A stretch of 64,000 bases of DNA. It comes from an uncultured bacterium. GTDB taxonomy: Bacteria; Planctomycetota; JAJSAM01; JAJVHW01. The stretch lies in assembly GCA_937996235.1 (NCBI GenBank), contig CALKVK010000031.1, forward strand, positions 62,001-126,000, given 5' to 3'. The translations under genes were made by a program, and so were the position numbers. Positions within the stretch are counted from its first letter, which is position 1; the number at the start of each line of letters is the position of its first letter. Below the pieces are notes generated by a model. That model had not been told where the DNA came from and ran no database searches. It saw only the letters and a list, made by a program, of their open reading frames with translations. Below are positions 43,008-51,919 of the stretch, piece by piece.

Positions 43008-45829
43008 CCGCCACCGTGCCCCCGCGCCGCGCCGCCGCGACGACCGTCACCCTGTCGATCGACGGCCGCAGCGTGACCGTGCCCGAGGGCACGAGCGTCT
43101 GGGACGCCGCGCGCGAGCTGGGCATCCCGGTGCCCGTCCTCTGCCACGACCCGAACCTGCGGCCGGTCGGCGTGTGCCGCATGTGCGTCGTCGAGGTCGA
43201 GGGCGCGCGCACGCTGCAGGCCTCGTGCGTGCGGCCGTGCGAGAACGGCATGGTCGTGCACACCGACTCCGAGGTCGTGCGCCGCAGCCGCCGCACGCTG
43301 ACCGAGCTGCTGATGGCGGACCAGCCCGCCGAGTCCGGCCGCGACGCGACCACCGGCGACGACGAGCTCTTCGCGCTCGCGCGCGAACTCGGCGCCGACC
43401 GCACGCGCTTCGCCGCCGGCAACGGCCGTCCCGCCGACCCGTCGTCGCCCGTCATCGACGTGAACCACCAGGCGTGCGTGCTGTGCGACCGCTGCATCCG
43501 CGCGTGCGACGAGGTGCAGGGCAACCACGTGATCGGCCGCACGGGCAAGGGCTACACGGCGCGCATCGCGTTCGACATCGACCTGCCCATGGGCGACTCG
43601 TCGTGCGTCGAGTGCGGCGAGTGCGCGGCGGCGTGCCCCACGGGCGCGCTCGTGAACAAGCCCGTGACGGTGCCGATGCGCCGCGACGCGACGCTGCGCG
43701 AGGTCGAGTCCGTCTGCCCGTACTGCGGCGTCGGCTGCGCGGTGACGCTGACCGTCGATCCCGCGGCGAACCGCGTCGTGCAGAGCGACGGCCGCGCGCC
43801 GAGCGGCAGCGACGGGCGCCTGTGCGTGAAGGGCCGCTACGGCTTCGACTACGCGACGCACCCGCACCGCCTCACCAAGCCGCTGATCCGCAAGGCGTCG
43901 CACTACCCGAAGCGCCCGCTCACCGGCGACATGGCCGGCGCAGCCGACGGCACGCGCGACGGCCGCGACCTCTTCGAGTACGGCCGCGCGCTCGAGGCGT
44001 TCCGCGAGGCCACGTGGGAGGAGGCGCTCGAGCTCGTCGCGTCGAAGCTCGGCGCGATCCGCCGCGAGCACGGCCCCGGCGCGCTCGCCGGCTTCGGCAG
44101 CGCGAAGTGCAGCAACGAGGAGGCGTATCTCTTCCAGAAGATGGTGCGCGTCGCGTTCGGCACGAACAACGTGGACCACTGCACGCGGCTCTGCCACGCG
44201 TCGAGCGTCGCCGCGCTGCTCGAGACGATCGGCTCGGGCGCCGTCACGACGATCTACCGCGACATCGAGAACTCCGACGTCGCGCTCCTGACCGGCACGA
44301 ACACGACGTCGAACCACCCGGTCGCCGCGTCCTTCTTCAAGCAGGCCGCCGCGCGCGGCACGAAGCTGATCGTCGTCGATCCGCGGCGCCCCGACATCGC
44401 GGACCACGCGTGGGAGTACGTGCGCATCGAGCCGGGCAGCGACGTCGCGTTCTACAACGGCCTCATGCACGTGATCCTCGAGGAGGGCCTCGAGGACCGC
44501 GCGTACATCGAGCGCATGACCGAGAACTTCGAGGCGCTGCGCGAGGTCGTCGCGCGCTACACGCCCGAGGTCGCGTCGAAGGTCTGCGGCATCGAGCCCG
44601 AGCGCATCCGCCGCATCGCGCGCACCATCGGCAACGCCAAGGCGATGCTCGTGTTCTGGGGCATGGGCATCAGCCAGCACGTGCACGGCACCGACAACGC
44701 GCGCTGCCTGATCGACCTCGTGCTGCTCACCGGCAACTGCGGGCGCCCCGGCACCGGGCTGCATCCCCTGCGCGGGCAGAACAACGTGCAGGGCGCGAGC
44801 GACGCGGGCCTGATCCCGATGGTCTACCCCGACTACCAGCCGGTCGGCGACCCGGCCATCCGCGCGAAGTTCGAGGCGGCGTGGGGCGTGCCGCTCGACC
44901 CGAAGCCGGGGAAGACCGTCGTCGAGATCGCGCACGCGGCCGAGGAGGGCACCCTGCGCGGCATGTACGTGATGGGCGAGAACCCGTTCCTCTCCGACCC
45001 GAACGTCGGCCGCGCGCGCGACGCGTTCTGCAACCTCGACTTCCTCGTCGTGCAGGACATCTTCCTGACGGAGACGGCGGAGGTGGCCGACGTGATCCTG
45101 CCCGCGTCCTCGTACTTCGAGAAGACGGGCACCTACACGAACACCGACCGCCGCGTGCAGCTCGGGCAGCAGGCGCTCGACATGCCGGGCGAGGCGCGCC
45201 TCGACTGGCAGGTCCTCGCCGAGGTGATGACCCGCATGGGCTTCCCGCAGCACTACGCGAGCGCCGAGGACGTGTTCGTGGAGTTCTCGGACCTGACCAG
45301 CTCCTACGCGGGTCTGCGCTACGAGCACCTGCACGGACGCGGCAAGCTGTGGCCGTGCCCCGACCCGGAGACGAGCGAGGGCACCGTGGTGCTCTTCGGC
45401 GACGCGTTCCCGACGAAGAGCGGCCGCGGCAAGTTCGCGCCGGCCGAGGTCGTCCCGCCCGCCGAGCTGCCCGACGCGGAGTACCCGTTCGTCCTCAACA
45501 CCGGCCGCATGCTGCAGCACTGGCACACCGGCTCGATGACGCGCCGCGCGAGCAAGCTCGACGCCATCGCGCCCGCCGCCGTGTGCGAGATGAACCCCGC
45601 GGACCTCGCGGAGCTCGGCGTCGCGCCGGGCGGCATGGTGCGCGTGTCGTCGCGCCGCGGCAGCGTGCGCATCCGCGCCGAGGCGAGCGCGCGCACGGCG
45701 CGCGGCGGCGTGTTCATCCCGTTCCACTTCCGCGAGGCGTCGGCCAACCTGCTCACGAACGACGTGCTCGACCCCGCGGGCAAGATCCCCGAGTTCAAGT
45801 TCTGCGCCGTGCGCATCGAGCCCGCGTGA
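43004..45829 (+). CDS. fdhA: Formate dehydrogenase alpha subunit, cysteine-containing, with NuoG-like N-terminus
   Basis: 941-residue molybdopterin oxidoreductase. N-terminal [2Fe-2S] ligands are C47, C58, C61, C75. Two ferredoxin-like [4Fe-4S] sites follow (HQACVLCDRCIRAC and CVECGECAAACPTGALVNKP), then the CPYCGVGC cluster site. The active-site Mo/W ligand is C397 in DHCTRLCHASSV, with the conserved histidine after it; in selenoenzymes this is Sec. The rest is the bis-MGD catalytic fold. GTG at 43004 overlaps the AOR stop and has AAGGAG upstream. It fits the catalytic subunit of NAD-dependent formate dehydrogenase. No FdhD chaperone is in the window. Confidence 0.93.
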   Translation: MTATVPPRRAAATTVTLSIDGRSVTVPEGTSVWDAARELGIPVPVLCHDPNLRPVGVCRMCVVEVEGARTLQASCVRPCENGMVVHTDSEVVRRSRRTLTELLMADQPAESGRDATTGDDELFALARELGADRTRFAAGNGRPADPSSPVIDVNHQACVLCDRCIRACDEVQGNHVIGRTGKGYTARIAFDIDLPMGDSSCVECGECAAACPTGALVNKPVTVPMRRDATLREVESVCPYCGVGCAVTLTVDPAANRVVQSDGRAPSGSDGRLCVKGRYGFDYATHPHRLTKPLIRKASHYPKRPLTGDMAGAADGTRDGRDLFEYGRALEAFREATWEEALELVASKLGAIRREHGPGALAGFGSAKCSNEEAYLFQKMVRVAFGTNNVDHCTRLCHASSVAALLETIGSGAVTTIYRDIENSDVALLTGTNTTSNHPVAASFFKQAAARGTKLIVVDPRRPDIADHAWEYVRIEPGSDVAFYNGLMHVILEEGLEDRAYIERMTENFEALREVVARYTPEVASKVCGIEPERIRRIARTIGNAKAMLVFWGMGISQHVHGTDNARCLIDLVLLTGNCGRPGTGLHPLRGQNNVQGASDAGLIPMVYPDYQPVGDPAIRAKFEAAWGVPLDPKPGKTVVEIAHAAEEGTLRGMYVMGENPFLSDPNVGRARDAFCNLDFLVVQDIFLTETAEVADVILPASSYFEKTGTYTNTDRRVQLGQQALDMPGEARLDWQVLAEVMTRMGFPQHYASAEDVFVEFSDLTSSYAGLRYEHLHGRGKLWPCPDPETSEGTVVLFGDAFPTKSGRGKFAPAEVVPPAELPDAEYPFVLNTGRMLQHWHTGSMTRRASKLDAIAPAAVCEMNPADLAELGVAPGGMVRVSSRRGSVRIRAEASARTARGGVFIPFHFREASANLLTNDVLDPAGKIPEFKFCAVRIEPA

Positions 45830-46239
45830 CGCCCACGCCCGCCGTGTCCGAGCTCGAGATGGAGACGCGCTCGTACGAGCTCGACGCCTACGGCCACATG
45901 AACCAGGCCGTGGCCGTGCAGTGGTTCGAGCACGCGCGCCTGCACCACCTGCGCGAGCGCGGGATGACGTACGAGTCGATCCCGCGCGAGATGGGCGTGC
46001 ACGTGATGGTGCTGCGCCAGGACGTCACGTACCGGCGGCAGGTGATGCTCGGCGACCGCTTCCGCATGACGACGCACGTCGCGAAGCTCGGCCGCACGTC
46101 GTTCACGTGGGAGCACGCGCTCGTGCCGGTCGCGGGCGGCGACCCGGCGATCACCGCGACCGTGACGATGGTGTGCGTCGGACCGGACGCGCGCTCGACG
46201 GCGCTGCCGGACGCGCTCCGCGCGGGGCTCTCCGCGTGA
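45826..46239 (+). CDS. Hotdog-fold acyl-CoA thioesterase (4HBT family)
   Basis: 137-residue hotdog thioesterase of the YbgC/4HBT type. The signature is YELDAYGHMNQAVAVQWFEH with the catalytic-type Asp and the following GHMN, then VLRQDVTYRRQVMLGDRFRM. The GTG start overlaps the fdhA stop by 4 bases, so it is translated with the island. The acyl substrate is unknown. Releasing acids from CoA thioesters would suit a pathway with aldehyde oxidation and beta-oxidation (see the next gene), but this is inference. Confidence 0.85.
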   Translation: MTPTPAVSELEMETRSYELDAYGHMNQAVAVQWFEHARLHHLRERGMTYESIPREMGVHVMVLRQDVTYRRQVMLGDRFRMTTHVAKLGRTSFTWEHALVPVAGGDPAITATVTMVCVGPDARSTALPDALRAGLSA

Positions 46240-46285
46240 ACGCGGACGGCGTCCACACCGCACGCCTGTCGAGGGTCCGGCCCGC

Positions 46286-47161
46286 ATGAGCCGCGTCGCG
46301 CCCGAGCCCCCGCCCTTCCTGCCGGACGGCGCCTTCGCCGGGAAGACCGCGCTGGTCACGGGCGGCGGCACGGGCCTCGGGCTCGCCGTGTCGACACGCC
46401 TCGGACGCCTCGGCGCGAACGTCGTCTGCGCGAGCCGCGACACGACGCACCACGCGGAGCTGCTCCGGCGCGGCGCGGAGCACGGCTTCGCGGTCACCAG
46501 CGCGGCGCTCGACGTGCGCGACCCGGCGCAGGTGCGCGAGGTCGTGCGCGGCGCGGTGGCGACGTACGGAGCGCTCGATGTGCTCGTGAACAACGCCGCC
46601 GGCAACTTCGTGCGGCCGGCGCTGACGCTCGCGCCGAAGGGCTTCGCGACCGTCATCGACATCGCGCTGAACGGCGTCTTCTACGCGTCGCGCGGGGCGG
46701 GTCGCGCCATGCGCGAGCGCGGCGGCGCGATCGTGAACGTCTCCGCGCCCTACGCGGCGACGGGCAAGCCGGGCGTCGTCCACTCCGCGTGCGCGAAGGC
46801 GGGCGTCGAGGCGATGACGCGCACGCTCGCCGCCGAGTGGGCCGCGTACGGCATCCGCGTGAACGCCGTGTCGCCGGGCCCGTTCGAGAGCCGGGGCGCG
46901 GCCGACCGCCTGTGGCCCACGCAGGAGGTCGAGGACGCGGTGCGGCGCCAGATCCCGCTCGGCCGCTTCGGCACCGCCGAGGAGGTCGCGGAGCTCGTGT
47001 GCTTCCTCGCCGCGCCCGCGTCCGCGTGGATCACCGGCGCGGTCTGGGTCGCCGACGGCGGCTGGACGCTGCCCGCGCCGCTCGCGGGCGACCTGACCGA
47101 GAAGCTCGTCCGCCGCCGCCCCTCCGACGACGACACCCACACTGGGGACGCTGGCAGCTAA
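46286..47161 (+). CDS. 2,4-dienoyl-CoA reductase, short-chain dehydrogenase type
   Basis: 291-residue SDR of the DECR family, reducing 2,4-dienoyl-CoA in unsaturated fatty acid oxidation. Nucleotide motif TGGGTGLG, then NNAAGNFVRPAL, typical of DECR. The classical YxxxK is replaced by SxxxK (HSACAKAGVEAMTRTL), which is normal for this subfamily; the catalytic Tyr is expected in SAPYAATGKPG. The C-terminal RLGTxEE-type phrase is GRFGTAEEVAEL. The gene ends in the left arm of a 35-bp inverted repeat (TAA in the stem). Confidence 0.87.
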   Translation: MSRVAPEPPPFLPDGAFAGKTALVTGGGTGLGLAVSTRLGRLGANVVCASRDTTHHAELLRRGAEHGFAVTSAALDVRDPAQVREVVRGAVATYGALDVLVNNAAGNFVRPALTLAPKGFATVIDIALNGVFYASRGAGRAMRERGGAIVNVSAPYAATGKPGVVHSACAKAGVEAMTRTLAAEWAAYGIRVNAVSPGPFESRGAADRLWPTQEVEDAVRRQIPLGRFGTAEEVAELVCFLAAPASAWITGAVWVADGGWTLPAPLAGDLTEKLVRRRPSDDDTHTGDAGS

Positions 47162-47286
47162 GTCGGGTTGCAGCCTCGACAACGCGCGGAGGCGCAGCCG
47201 GCGGCCCCGCGCAGCTCGCGCCGCACCGATCGACCGCCGGCCTGCCGATCGCGAGGCTGCAAGGCGACTTAGCTGCCAGCGTCCCC
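47144..47286. repeat. 35-bp inverted repeat between convergent genes
   Basis: Arms 47144-47178 and 47252-47286 are reverse complements at 33 of 35 positions. The left arm covers the last codons and the TAA of the dienoyl-CoA reductase. A smaller pair (GCCGGCGG/CCGCCGGC) lies inside. It probably acts as a bidirectional terminator for the convergent VWA gene. It does not contain the dispersed element. Confidence 0.9.
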
Positions 47287-47309
47287 GTCCAGCGTCCCCG
47301 TCTACGGCC

Positions 47310-49922
47310 TCAGCGGCCCGAGAGCTTCTTCGCCTTCAGCACCAGGTCGAGGAACTCGGTCCGGAGGCCGCCCTCGTCCTTGCCGAGCGCGCCCTGCGCG
47401 AGCTCGAGCACGGCGTCGTAGCTGGTCTGCGACGTCGTCGGCGAGTTGCGCAGGAGCATGCCGAACGTCGCCACCGCCGCGGCGAAGCGCATGTCGGTCG
47501 ACGCCGCGTCGTAGCGCGTCCCCGCGTCCTTCGCCGAGATCTCGAAGCGCGTGCTCTCGGCGGCGTCGGGCAGCTTGTAGCGCACCTTCAGCGTGAAGAG
47601 CTCGCCGCTCCGCGCCGCGTCGGTCTCTTCCAGCGGCGGCTTCTGGTAGCGCAGCGGGTCCACGCCCGCCTGCGGCGCCGCGCCCGCGGGCACGACCTCG
47701 TAGAGCGCCGTCACCGTGTGGCCCGCGCCCATCTCGCCGGCGTCCTTCGTGTCGTCGTTGAAGTCGGCGGCCGCGAGCATGCGGTTCTCGTAGCCGATCA
47801 GGCGGTACGCACCGACCGTCGCCGGGTTGAACTCGACCTGGATCTTGACGTCCTTCGCGACCGTCACGACCGTGCCGAGCATCTCGTCGACGAGCACCTT
47901 GCGCGCCTCGCGCAGACCGTCGAGGTAGTGGTAGTTCCCGTTCCCGCGGTCCGCGAGCTGCTCCATCGTCGCGTCCTGCAGGTTGCCGGTGCCGACGCCG
48001 AGGACCGTCAGGAAGACGCCGCCCTGCGCCTGCGTCTCGATCAGCTTCACCAGCTCGGCCCGGTCGGTGACGCCCACGTTGAAGTCGCCGTCGGTCGCGA
48101 GGATCACGCGGTTGACGCCGCCCTTCACGAAGTGCTGCGCGGCGATGGCGTACGCCTGCTGGATGCCCGCGCCGCCGTTCGTCGAGCCGCCCGCCGCGAG
48201 CCCGTCGATGGCCGCCGCGATCGTCTCCTTCTCGGTGCCGCAGGTCGAGTCGAGCCGCACGCCCGCGTTGCTCGCGTAGGTCACGAGCGCCACGCGGTCC
48301 TCCTCGCGCATCTGGTCCGCGAGCATGCGCAGACCGCGCTGGAGCAGCGGCAGCTTGTCGGCCGGCTGCATCGAGCCGGAGACGTCCACCAGGAACACGA
48401 GGTTCGAAGGCGGCGCCTGCTCGTGGATCTCGCGCGCCTTCACGCCGACGCGCACGAGGCGGTTCGCCGTGTTCCACGGGCACGTGGCGACCTCGACGCG
48501 CGCGCCGACCGGGTGCGGTCCCTCGGGCTCCGCGTCGCCGTAGCGGAAGTAGTTGACGAGCTCCTCGACGCGCACCGCGTCCGGCGGCGGCAGCGAGCCC
48601 GACGTGAGGAAGCGCCGCACGTTCGCGTACGACGCCGTGTCCACGTCGATCGAGAACGTCGAGAGCGGCTCGTCGCGCGGGTCGCGGAACACCGACTCGC
48701 CGGGGTGCTGGTACGACTCCGTGCCCGGCGCCCCGTAGCGCAGCCGCAGGCGGTCGCGCAGCTCGTCGCCGCGCTGCACCGAGTCGAGTAGCGCGCGCGT
48801 CTGCACGAGTTGCTCCTGCAACTGCTTCTGCAGGACGGCGATCGTCGCCTCCGACTGCTCCGCCGTGTTCGCGTGCAGGACGCGCAGCGCGGCACCGATC
48901 TGCGTCTCGCGCGTCCGGAGCGACGGCAGGTCGAACGCGAGGGCCGGGATCTCGACGGGCTCCGCGCCCGCCACCGTGAGCACGACCCCGGGGTCGGCAC
49001 CGTTCGTCGGCCACGCCGACGAGACGAGACTCGTCTCGGAGCCATCGCCGCCGCCCGGGCCGGCGCCATTCCAGCCGACGTTCTGCCGCCAGCCACCACC
49101 TATGGACCTGGAGAGTTCGACGAAGCCCACGCCATCCGCCGAACGTCCTGCCCCGCCGCCGCCGCCGCCGGCCGTCACGTACGGGCCACCGAGTGCCGCC
49201 GCGAGACCCCCGGGACTCGTGCTCTCAGCCGGGACACTCGTAACCCCCCCGCCGCCCGAACTCGGCACGCTCTGCGAAGCGCTGCCGCCCGGCGACGACA
49301 CCGGCCCGCTCCCCGACGCCGCCTCGCCCGCCGGGCCCTGATAGCGTCCCCCGATCGGGACCGCGGCGGAGGCCGCCCCTCGTTCGCGCGAGGACGACAC
49401 CGCGACCTTGCCAAGAGGGAACGCATCCGTCGCCACGCTCTGCTCTCCGCGTCCCGACGCGATCGTCTCACGCCGACCGTCACGCACCAGCGCCACGTCC
49501 ACGCGCCCGTCCGGGATGCGGACCGCCTCCTGCCACGCCGCGAGCGCGACGCCCGCGACGATCGACGCCGCCATGCCGACGAGCGGCCAGAAGCTGCGCA
49601 GACGCCCCGCCGGCGCGGGAGCGTGCGCCGCCGCGACGACCGCCGCGCGCGACGCGCCCGGGAGAGCGGGCGCCGCGTGCGACTCCGACGCGAGGCCGGC
49701 CGTCAGCAGAGCCGCGGCCGCGCGGACCTCGGCCACCACACGCGCCGCATCGGGGTCGCCCGCCACGAGCGCCTCGAGCTCGGCGTGCTCGGCGCCCTCG
49801 GTCTCGCCGAGGGCGTGGGCCGTCAGCCGCGCGCGGCGCAGCAGCTCCGCGTCCGAGGGCGCGCCATCGCCGCCCCCGTCGCCGTGCAGATCGTTCCGGT
49901 CGTGCGTGTCGTGCGTGTTCAT
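47310..49922 (-). CDS. Membrane-anchored von Willebrand factor A protein with DUF3520
   Basis: 870-residue protein of the YfbK-like family common in planctomycetes. An N-terminal cytoplasmic stretch (residues about 20-95) recalls anti-sigma helices, then one transmembrane helix (about 112-130, FWPLVGMAASIVAGVALAAW), a Gly/Ser-rich linker with VPSSGGGGVTS, and the family phrase STFSIDVDTASYANVRRFL. The VWA domain has a full MIDAS site (LVDVSGSM, with downstream T and D motifs). DUF3520 follows to the end. The start overlaps the sigma factor stop (ATGA). The N-terminal part may bind the sigma factor; this is inference. Confidence 0.88.
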   Translation of the reverse strand: MNTHDTHDRNDLHGDGGGDGAPSDAELLRRARLTAHALGETEGAEHAELEALVAGDPDAARVVAEVRAAAALLTAGLASESHAAPALPGASRAAVVAAAHAPAPAGRLRSFWPLVGMAASIVAGVALAAWQEAVRIPDGRVDVALVRDGRRETIASGRGEQSVATDAFPLGKVAVSSSRERGAASAAVPIGGRYQGPAGEAASGSGPVSSPGGSASQSVPSSGGGGVTSVPAESTSPGGLAAALGGPYVTAGGGGGGAGRSADGVGFVELSRSIGGGWRQNVGWNGAGPGGGDGSETSLVSSAWPTNGADPGVVLTVAGAEPVEIPALAFDLPSLRTRETQIGAALRVLHANTAEQSEATIAVLQKQLQEQLVQTRALLDSVQRGDELRDRLRLRYGAPGTESYQHPGESVFRDPRDEPLSTFSIDVDTASYANVRRFLTSGSLPPPDAVRVEELVNYFRYGDAEPEGPHPVGARVEVATCPWNTANRLVRVGVKAREIHEQAPPSNLVFLVDVSGSMQPADKLPLLQRGLRMLADQMREEDRVALVTYASNAGVRLDSTCGTEKETIAAAIDGLAAGGSTNGGAGIQQAYAIAAQHFVKGGVNRVILATDGDFNVGVTDRAELVKLIETQAQGGVFLTVLGVGTGNLQDATMEQLADRGNGNYHYLDGLREARKVLVDEMLGTVVTVAKDVKIQVEFNPATVGAYRLIGYENRMLAAADFNDDTKDAGEMGAGHTVTALYEVVPAGAAPQAGVDPLRYQKPPLEETDAARSGELFTLKVRYKLPDAAESTRFEISAKDAGTRYDAASTDMRFAAAVATFGMLLRNSPTTSQTSYDAVLELAQGALGKDEGGLRTEFLDLVLKAKKLSGR

Positions 49923-50494
49923 CGTGTCGCTCCCCGGCTCGCGGCCTCGACGCCGAGCACCGGCGCGAGGCGGCCGCGCAGCCGCTCGAGTCCCGTGTGG
50001 ATGAGGACGCCCACGTGGCTCAGCGAGAAGCCCGTCAGCGCGGCGATCTCGCGGTAGGAGAGGCCCTCCGCGAACTTGAGGTGCAGGACCTCGCGCTCCT
50101 TCGCGGGCAGGCGGTCGAGGGCCGCGAGCGCCGCGCGTGCGGCCTCGCCCTCGGCGACCACGCTGTCCGGCGCGGGCTGCGTCCCGACCGTCGCCGTCAC
50201 CACGTCCGTCTCGCTGGTCTCCACGTGTCGGCGCCTCCGCAACTGGTCCATCGCGTGGTTGCGACAGACCGTGAACAGCCACCTGCGGACGTCCGCGACC
50301 TCCTCCGGCCGCTTCCGACACAGGCGCAGGAACGCCTCCTGGACGGCGTCGCGGGCGCGTTCGGGATCGCCGAGGAGCCGGCGTGCGTACGCGACGAGCC
50401 GTCCCTCGTGCTCGACGAGGGCCTGCTCGAGCCACACCGTGCGACTCCCGGGAGCCGCTCCGGCGGGCGCCGCGTGCGCACCGTCCAGGGCCAT
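49919..50494 (-). CDS. ECF-type RNA polymerase sigma factor
   Basis: 191-residue sigma-70 family protein. Region 2 shows GDPERARDAVQEAFLRLCR and RRWLFTVCRNHAMDQLRRRR; region 4 shows LPAKEREVLHLKFAEGLSYRE and the HTH IAALTGFSLSHVGVLIHTGL. The ATG at 50494 has GGAGG directly upstream; an earlier in-frame start (50545) is less likely. The stop overlaps the start of the VWA gene, which may encode its membrane regulator. It should control its own operon and targets unknown here. Confidence 0.9.
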   Translation of the reverse strand: MALDGAHAAPAGAAPGSRTVWLEQALVEHEGRLVAYARRLLGDPERARDAVQEAFLRLCRKRPEEVADVRRWLFTVCRNHAMDQLRRRRHVETSETDVVTATVGTQPAPDSVVAEGEAARAALAALDRLPAKEREVLHLKFAEGLSYREIAALTGFSLSHVGVLIHTGLERLRGRLAPVLGVEAASRGATR

Positions 50495-50725
50495 CCGTCC
50501 TCCGTGTCCGCGCCGTCCGTCGGCGGTTCCTCCCACACGACGCACGACCGGGGACCTTCTTAGACGCGATTTCGCGAGAATCGTCCGCGATCCGCCGACG
50601 CGCCGGCGGGTCTGCTGCCCGCCGCGCCGGGACGTGCGCTCGCGCCGCTCTCAAGTGCGGCCTCGCGCACTGCCGATCCCACCCGCTGGAAGAGGGTGCC
50701 GCGGACTCGTCCGCACGGTGGGCAC

Positions 50726-51088
50726 ATGCGAGACACGGACTACCCCGGACTGCGACGTCAGACGGCCGAGCGCCGCGCCGAGCCGCGCCTCGAGGTGCGC
50801 GCCGACGCGCGCCTCGCGCACGACGACGGCACACTGCTCGGCGCGCTCGAGAACCTCGCCTGCCACGGCGCCAACTTCGCGACCGAGGACGTCTCGACTC
50901 TCCTCGAGGAGGGTGATCGCGTCGTGCTGCTCGGCACGCCCGGCGAGGGCCACGCCCCCGTCGAGATCGCGTGGCCGGGCCGCGTGGTGCGCGTGGACGA
51001 GCTCTTCGACGGCGAGCGCGACCTCGTGACGTACGCGATCGCGTTCGACGAGGAGATCGACGCGGACGCCTTCGACATCACGCAGTAG
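50726..51088 (+). CDS. PilZ-like domain protein
   Basis: 120-residue protein. Residues about 12-115 resemble PilZ, a c-di-GMP-binding beta barrel: RRAEPRLEV supplies the RxxxR arginines, while the second motif reads NLACHGANF instead of (D/N)xSxxG, so ligand binding may be weakened. It lies alone between the divergent ECF sigma gene and the Lgt-like gene. The ATG at 50726 is chosen; an upstream GTG in frame would add 10 residues. Confidence 0.6.
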   Translation: MRDTDYPGLRRQTAERRAEPRLEVRADARLAHDDGTLLGALENLACHGANFATEDVSTLLEEGDRVVLLGTPGEGHAPVEIAWPGRVVRVDELFDGERDLVTYAIAFDEEIDADAFDITQ

Positions 51089-51133
51089 GAGCCTGTCCGA
51101 GACACGCGCTCGACACGCCGTAGAGTGACGGCG

Positions 51134-51919
51134 ATGGACCTGCCGCTCTACGTCGGACCGGCGTCGTTCCGCGTGCCGGCCCACGTCCTCGTCGAGGCGC
51201 TCGCGTACACGGCCGGGTTCGCGCTCTACCGCGCGGAGCGGCGGCGGCGCGGCGACGTCGTCGACGACCACGCCCGCTGGGCGCTGATCGCGGCGGCCGC
51301 CGTCGGCGCCGCGCTCGGCTCGCGCCTCCCGCTCTGGCTCGCCGAGCTGCCGCAACTGCTCGCGGGAACGCTCTCCCTCGCCGCGTGGTACGGACGCAAG
51401 ACGATCGTCGGCGCACTGCTCGGCGGGCTGGTCTCCGTCGAGCTGGTCAAGCGCCGCATCGGCGTCACGCGCGCGACGGGCGACCTCTTCGCGCTCCCGC
51501 TCGCCGTGGCGATCGCGATCGGACGCGTCGGCTGCCTGCTCGGCGGACTCGAGGACGGGACGCACGGCCTGCCCTCGTCGCTGCCGTGGGCGATCGACCT
51601 CGGCGACGGCGTCCCCCGCCACCCCGCGCCGCTCTACGAGATGCTCTTCCTGGCGCCGCTCGCGGCGCTGCTCGTGCGCGCCCGGCGGGGCGCCGGCGCG
51701 GACGGCGCAGCGCGCGAAGGCGACGGCTTCAAGCTGTTCCTCGCGGCGTACCTCGCGTTCCGGCTCGTCGCGGACTTCCTGAAGCCGCGGGCGCCGCTCC
51801 TCGGACTCGACCCGATCCAGTGGTGCTGCGTCGGCGGTCTGCTCTACTACCTCCCGCACCTGCCGCGGCTCGCGCGACTGGCCGTGACGCCACGCCGCGC
51901 CGGCACTCCCGCACCATGA
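51134..51919 (+). CDS. Lgt-like prolipoprotein diacylglyceryl transferase family protein
   Basis: 261-residue membrane protein of the Lgt superfamily. The family core is seen as GRVGCLLGGLEDGTHG (in Lgt GRxGNFxNxExxG), followed by RHPAPLYEMLFL (in Lgt HPxQLYE) and RLVADFLKPRAP near the C-terminus. Key asparagines of true Lgt are replaced, so it may have another substrate. About six to seven helices. Its stop overlaps the next gene (ATGA), a radical SAM enzyme, which suggests a shared lipid role. Confidence 0.75.
   Translation: MDLPLYVGPASFRVPAHVLVEALAYTAGFALYRAERRRRGDVVDDHARWALIAAAAVGAALGSRLPLWLAELPQLLAGTLSLAAWYGRKTIVGALLGGLVSVELVKRRIGVTRATGDLFALPLAVAIAIGRVGCLLGGLEDGTHGLPSSLPWAIDLGDGVPRHPAPLYEMLFLAPLAALLVRARRGAGADGAAREGDGFKLFLAAYLAFRLVADFLKPRAPLLGLDPIQWCCVGGLLYYLPHLPRLARLAVTPRRAGTPAP

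Noticed and set aside
44190..44198. Selenocysteine in FdhA
   Set aside because: The active-site codon at residue 397 is TGC (Cys), not TGA.
42905..45727. 940-residue antisense frame opposite fdhA
   Set aside because: Same cause; repeated RAR/VEH-like residues and no domain.
46286..47161. SDR judged inactive because YxxxK is missing
   Set aside because: The DECR subfamily normally has SxxxK at that place and uses another tyrosine.
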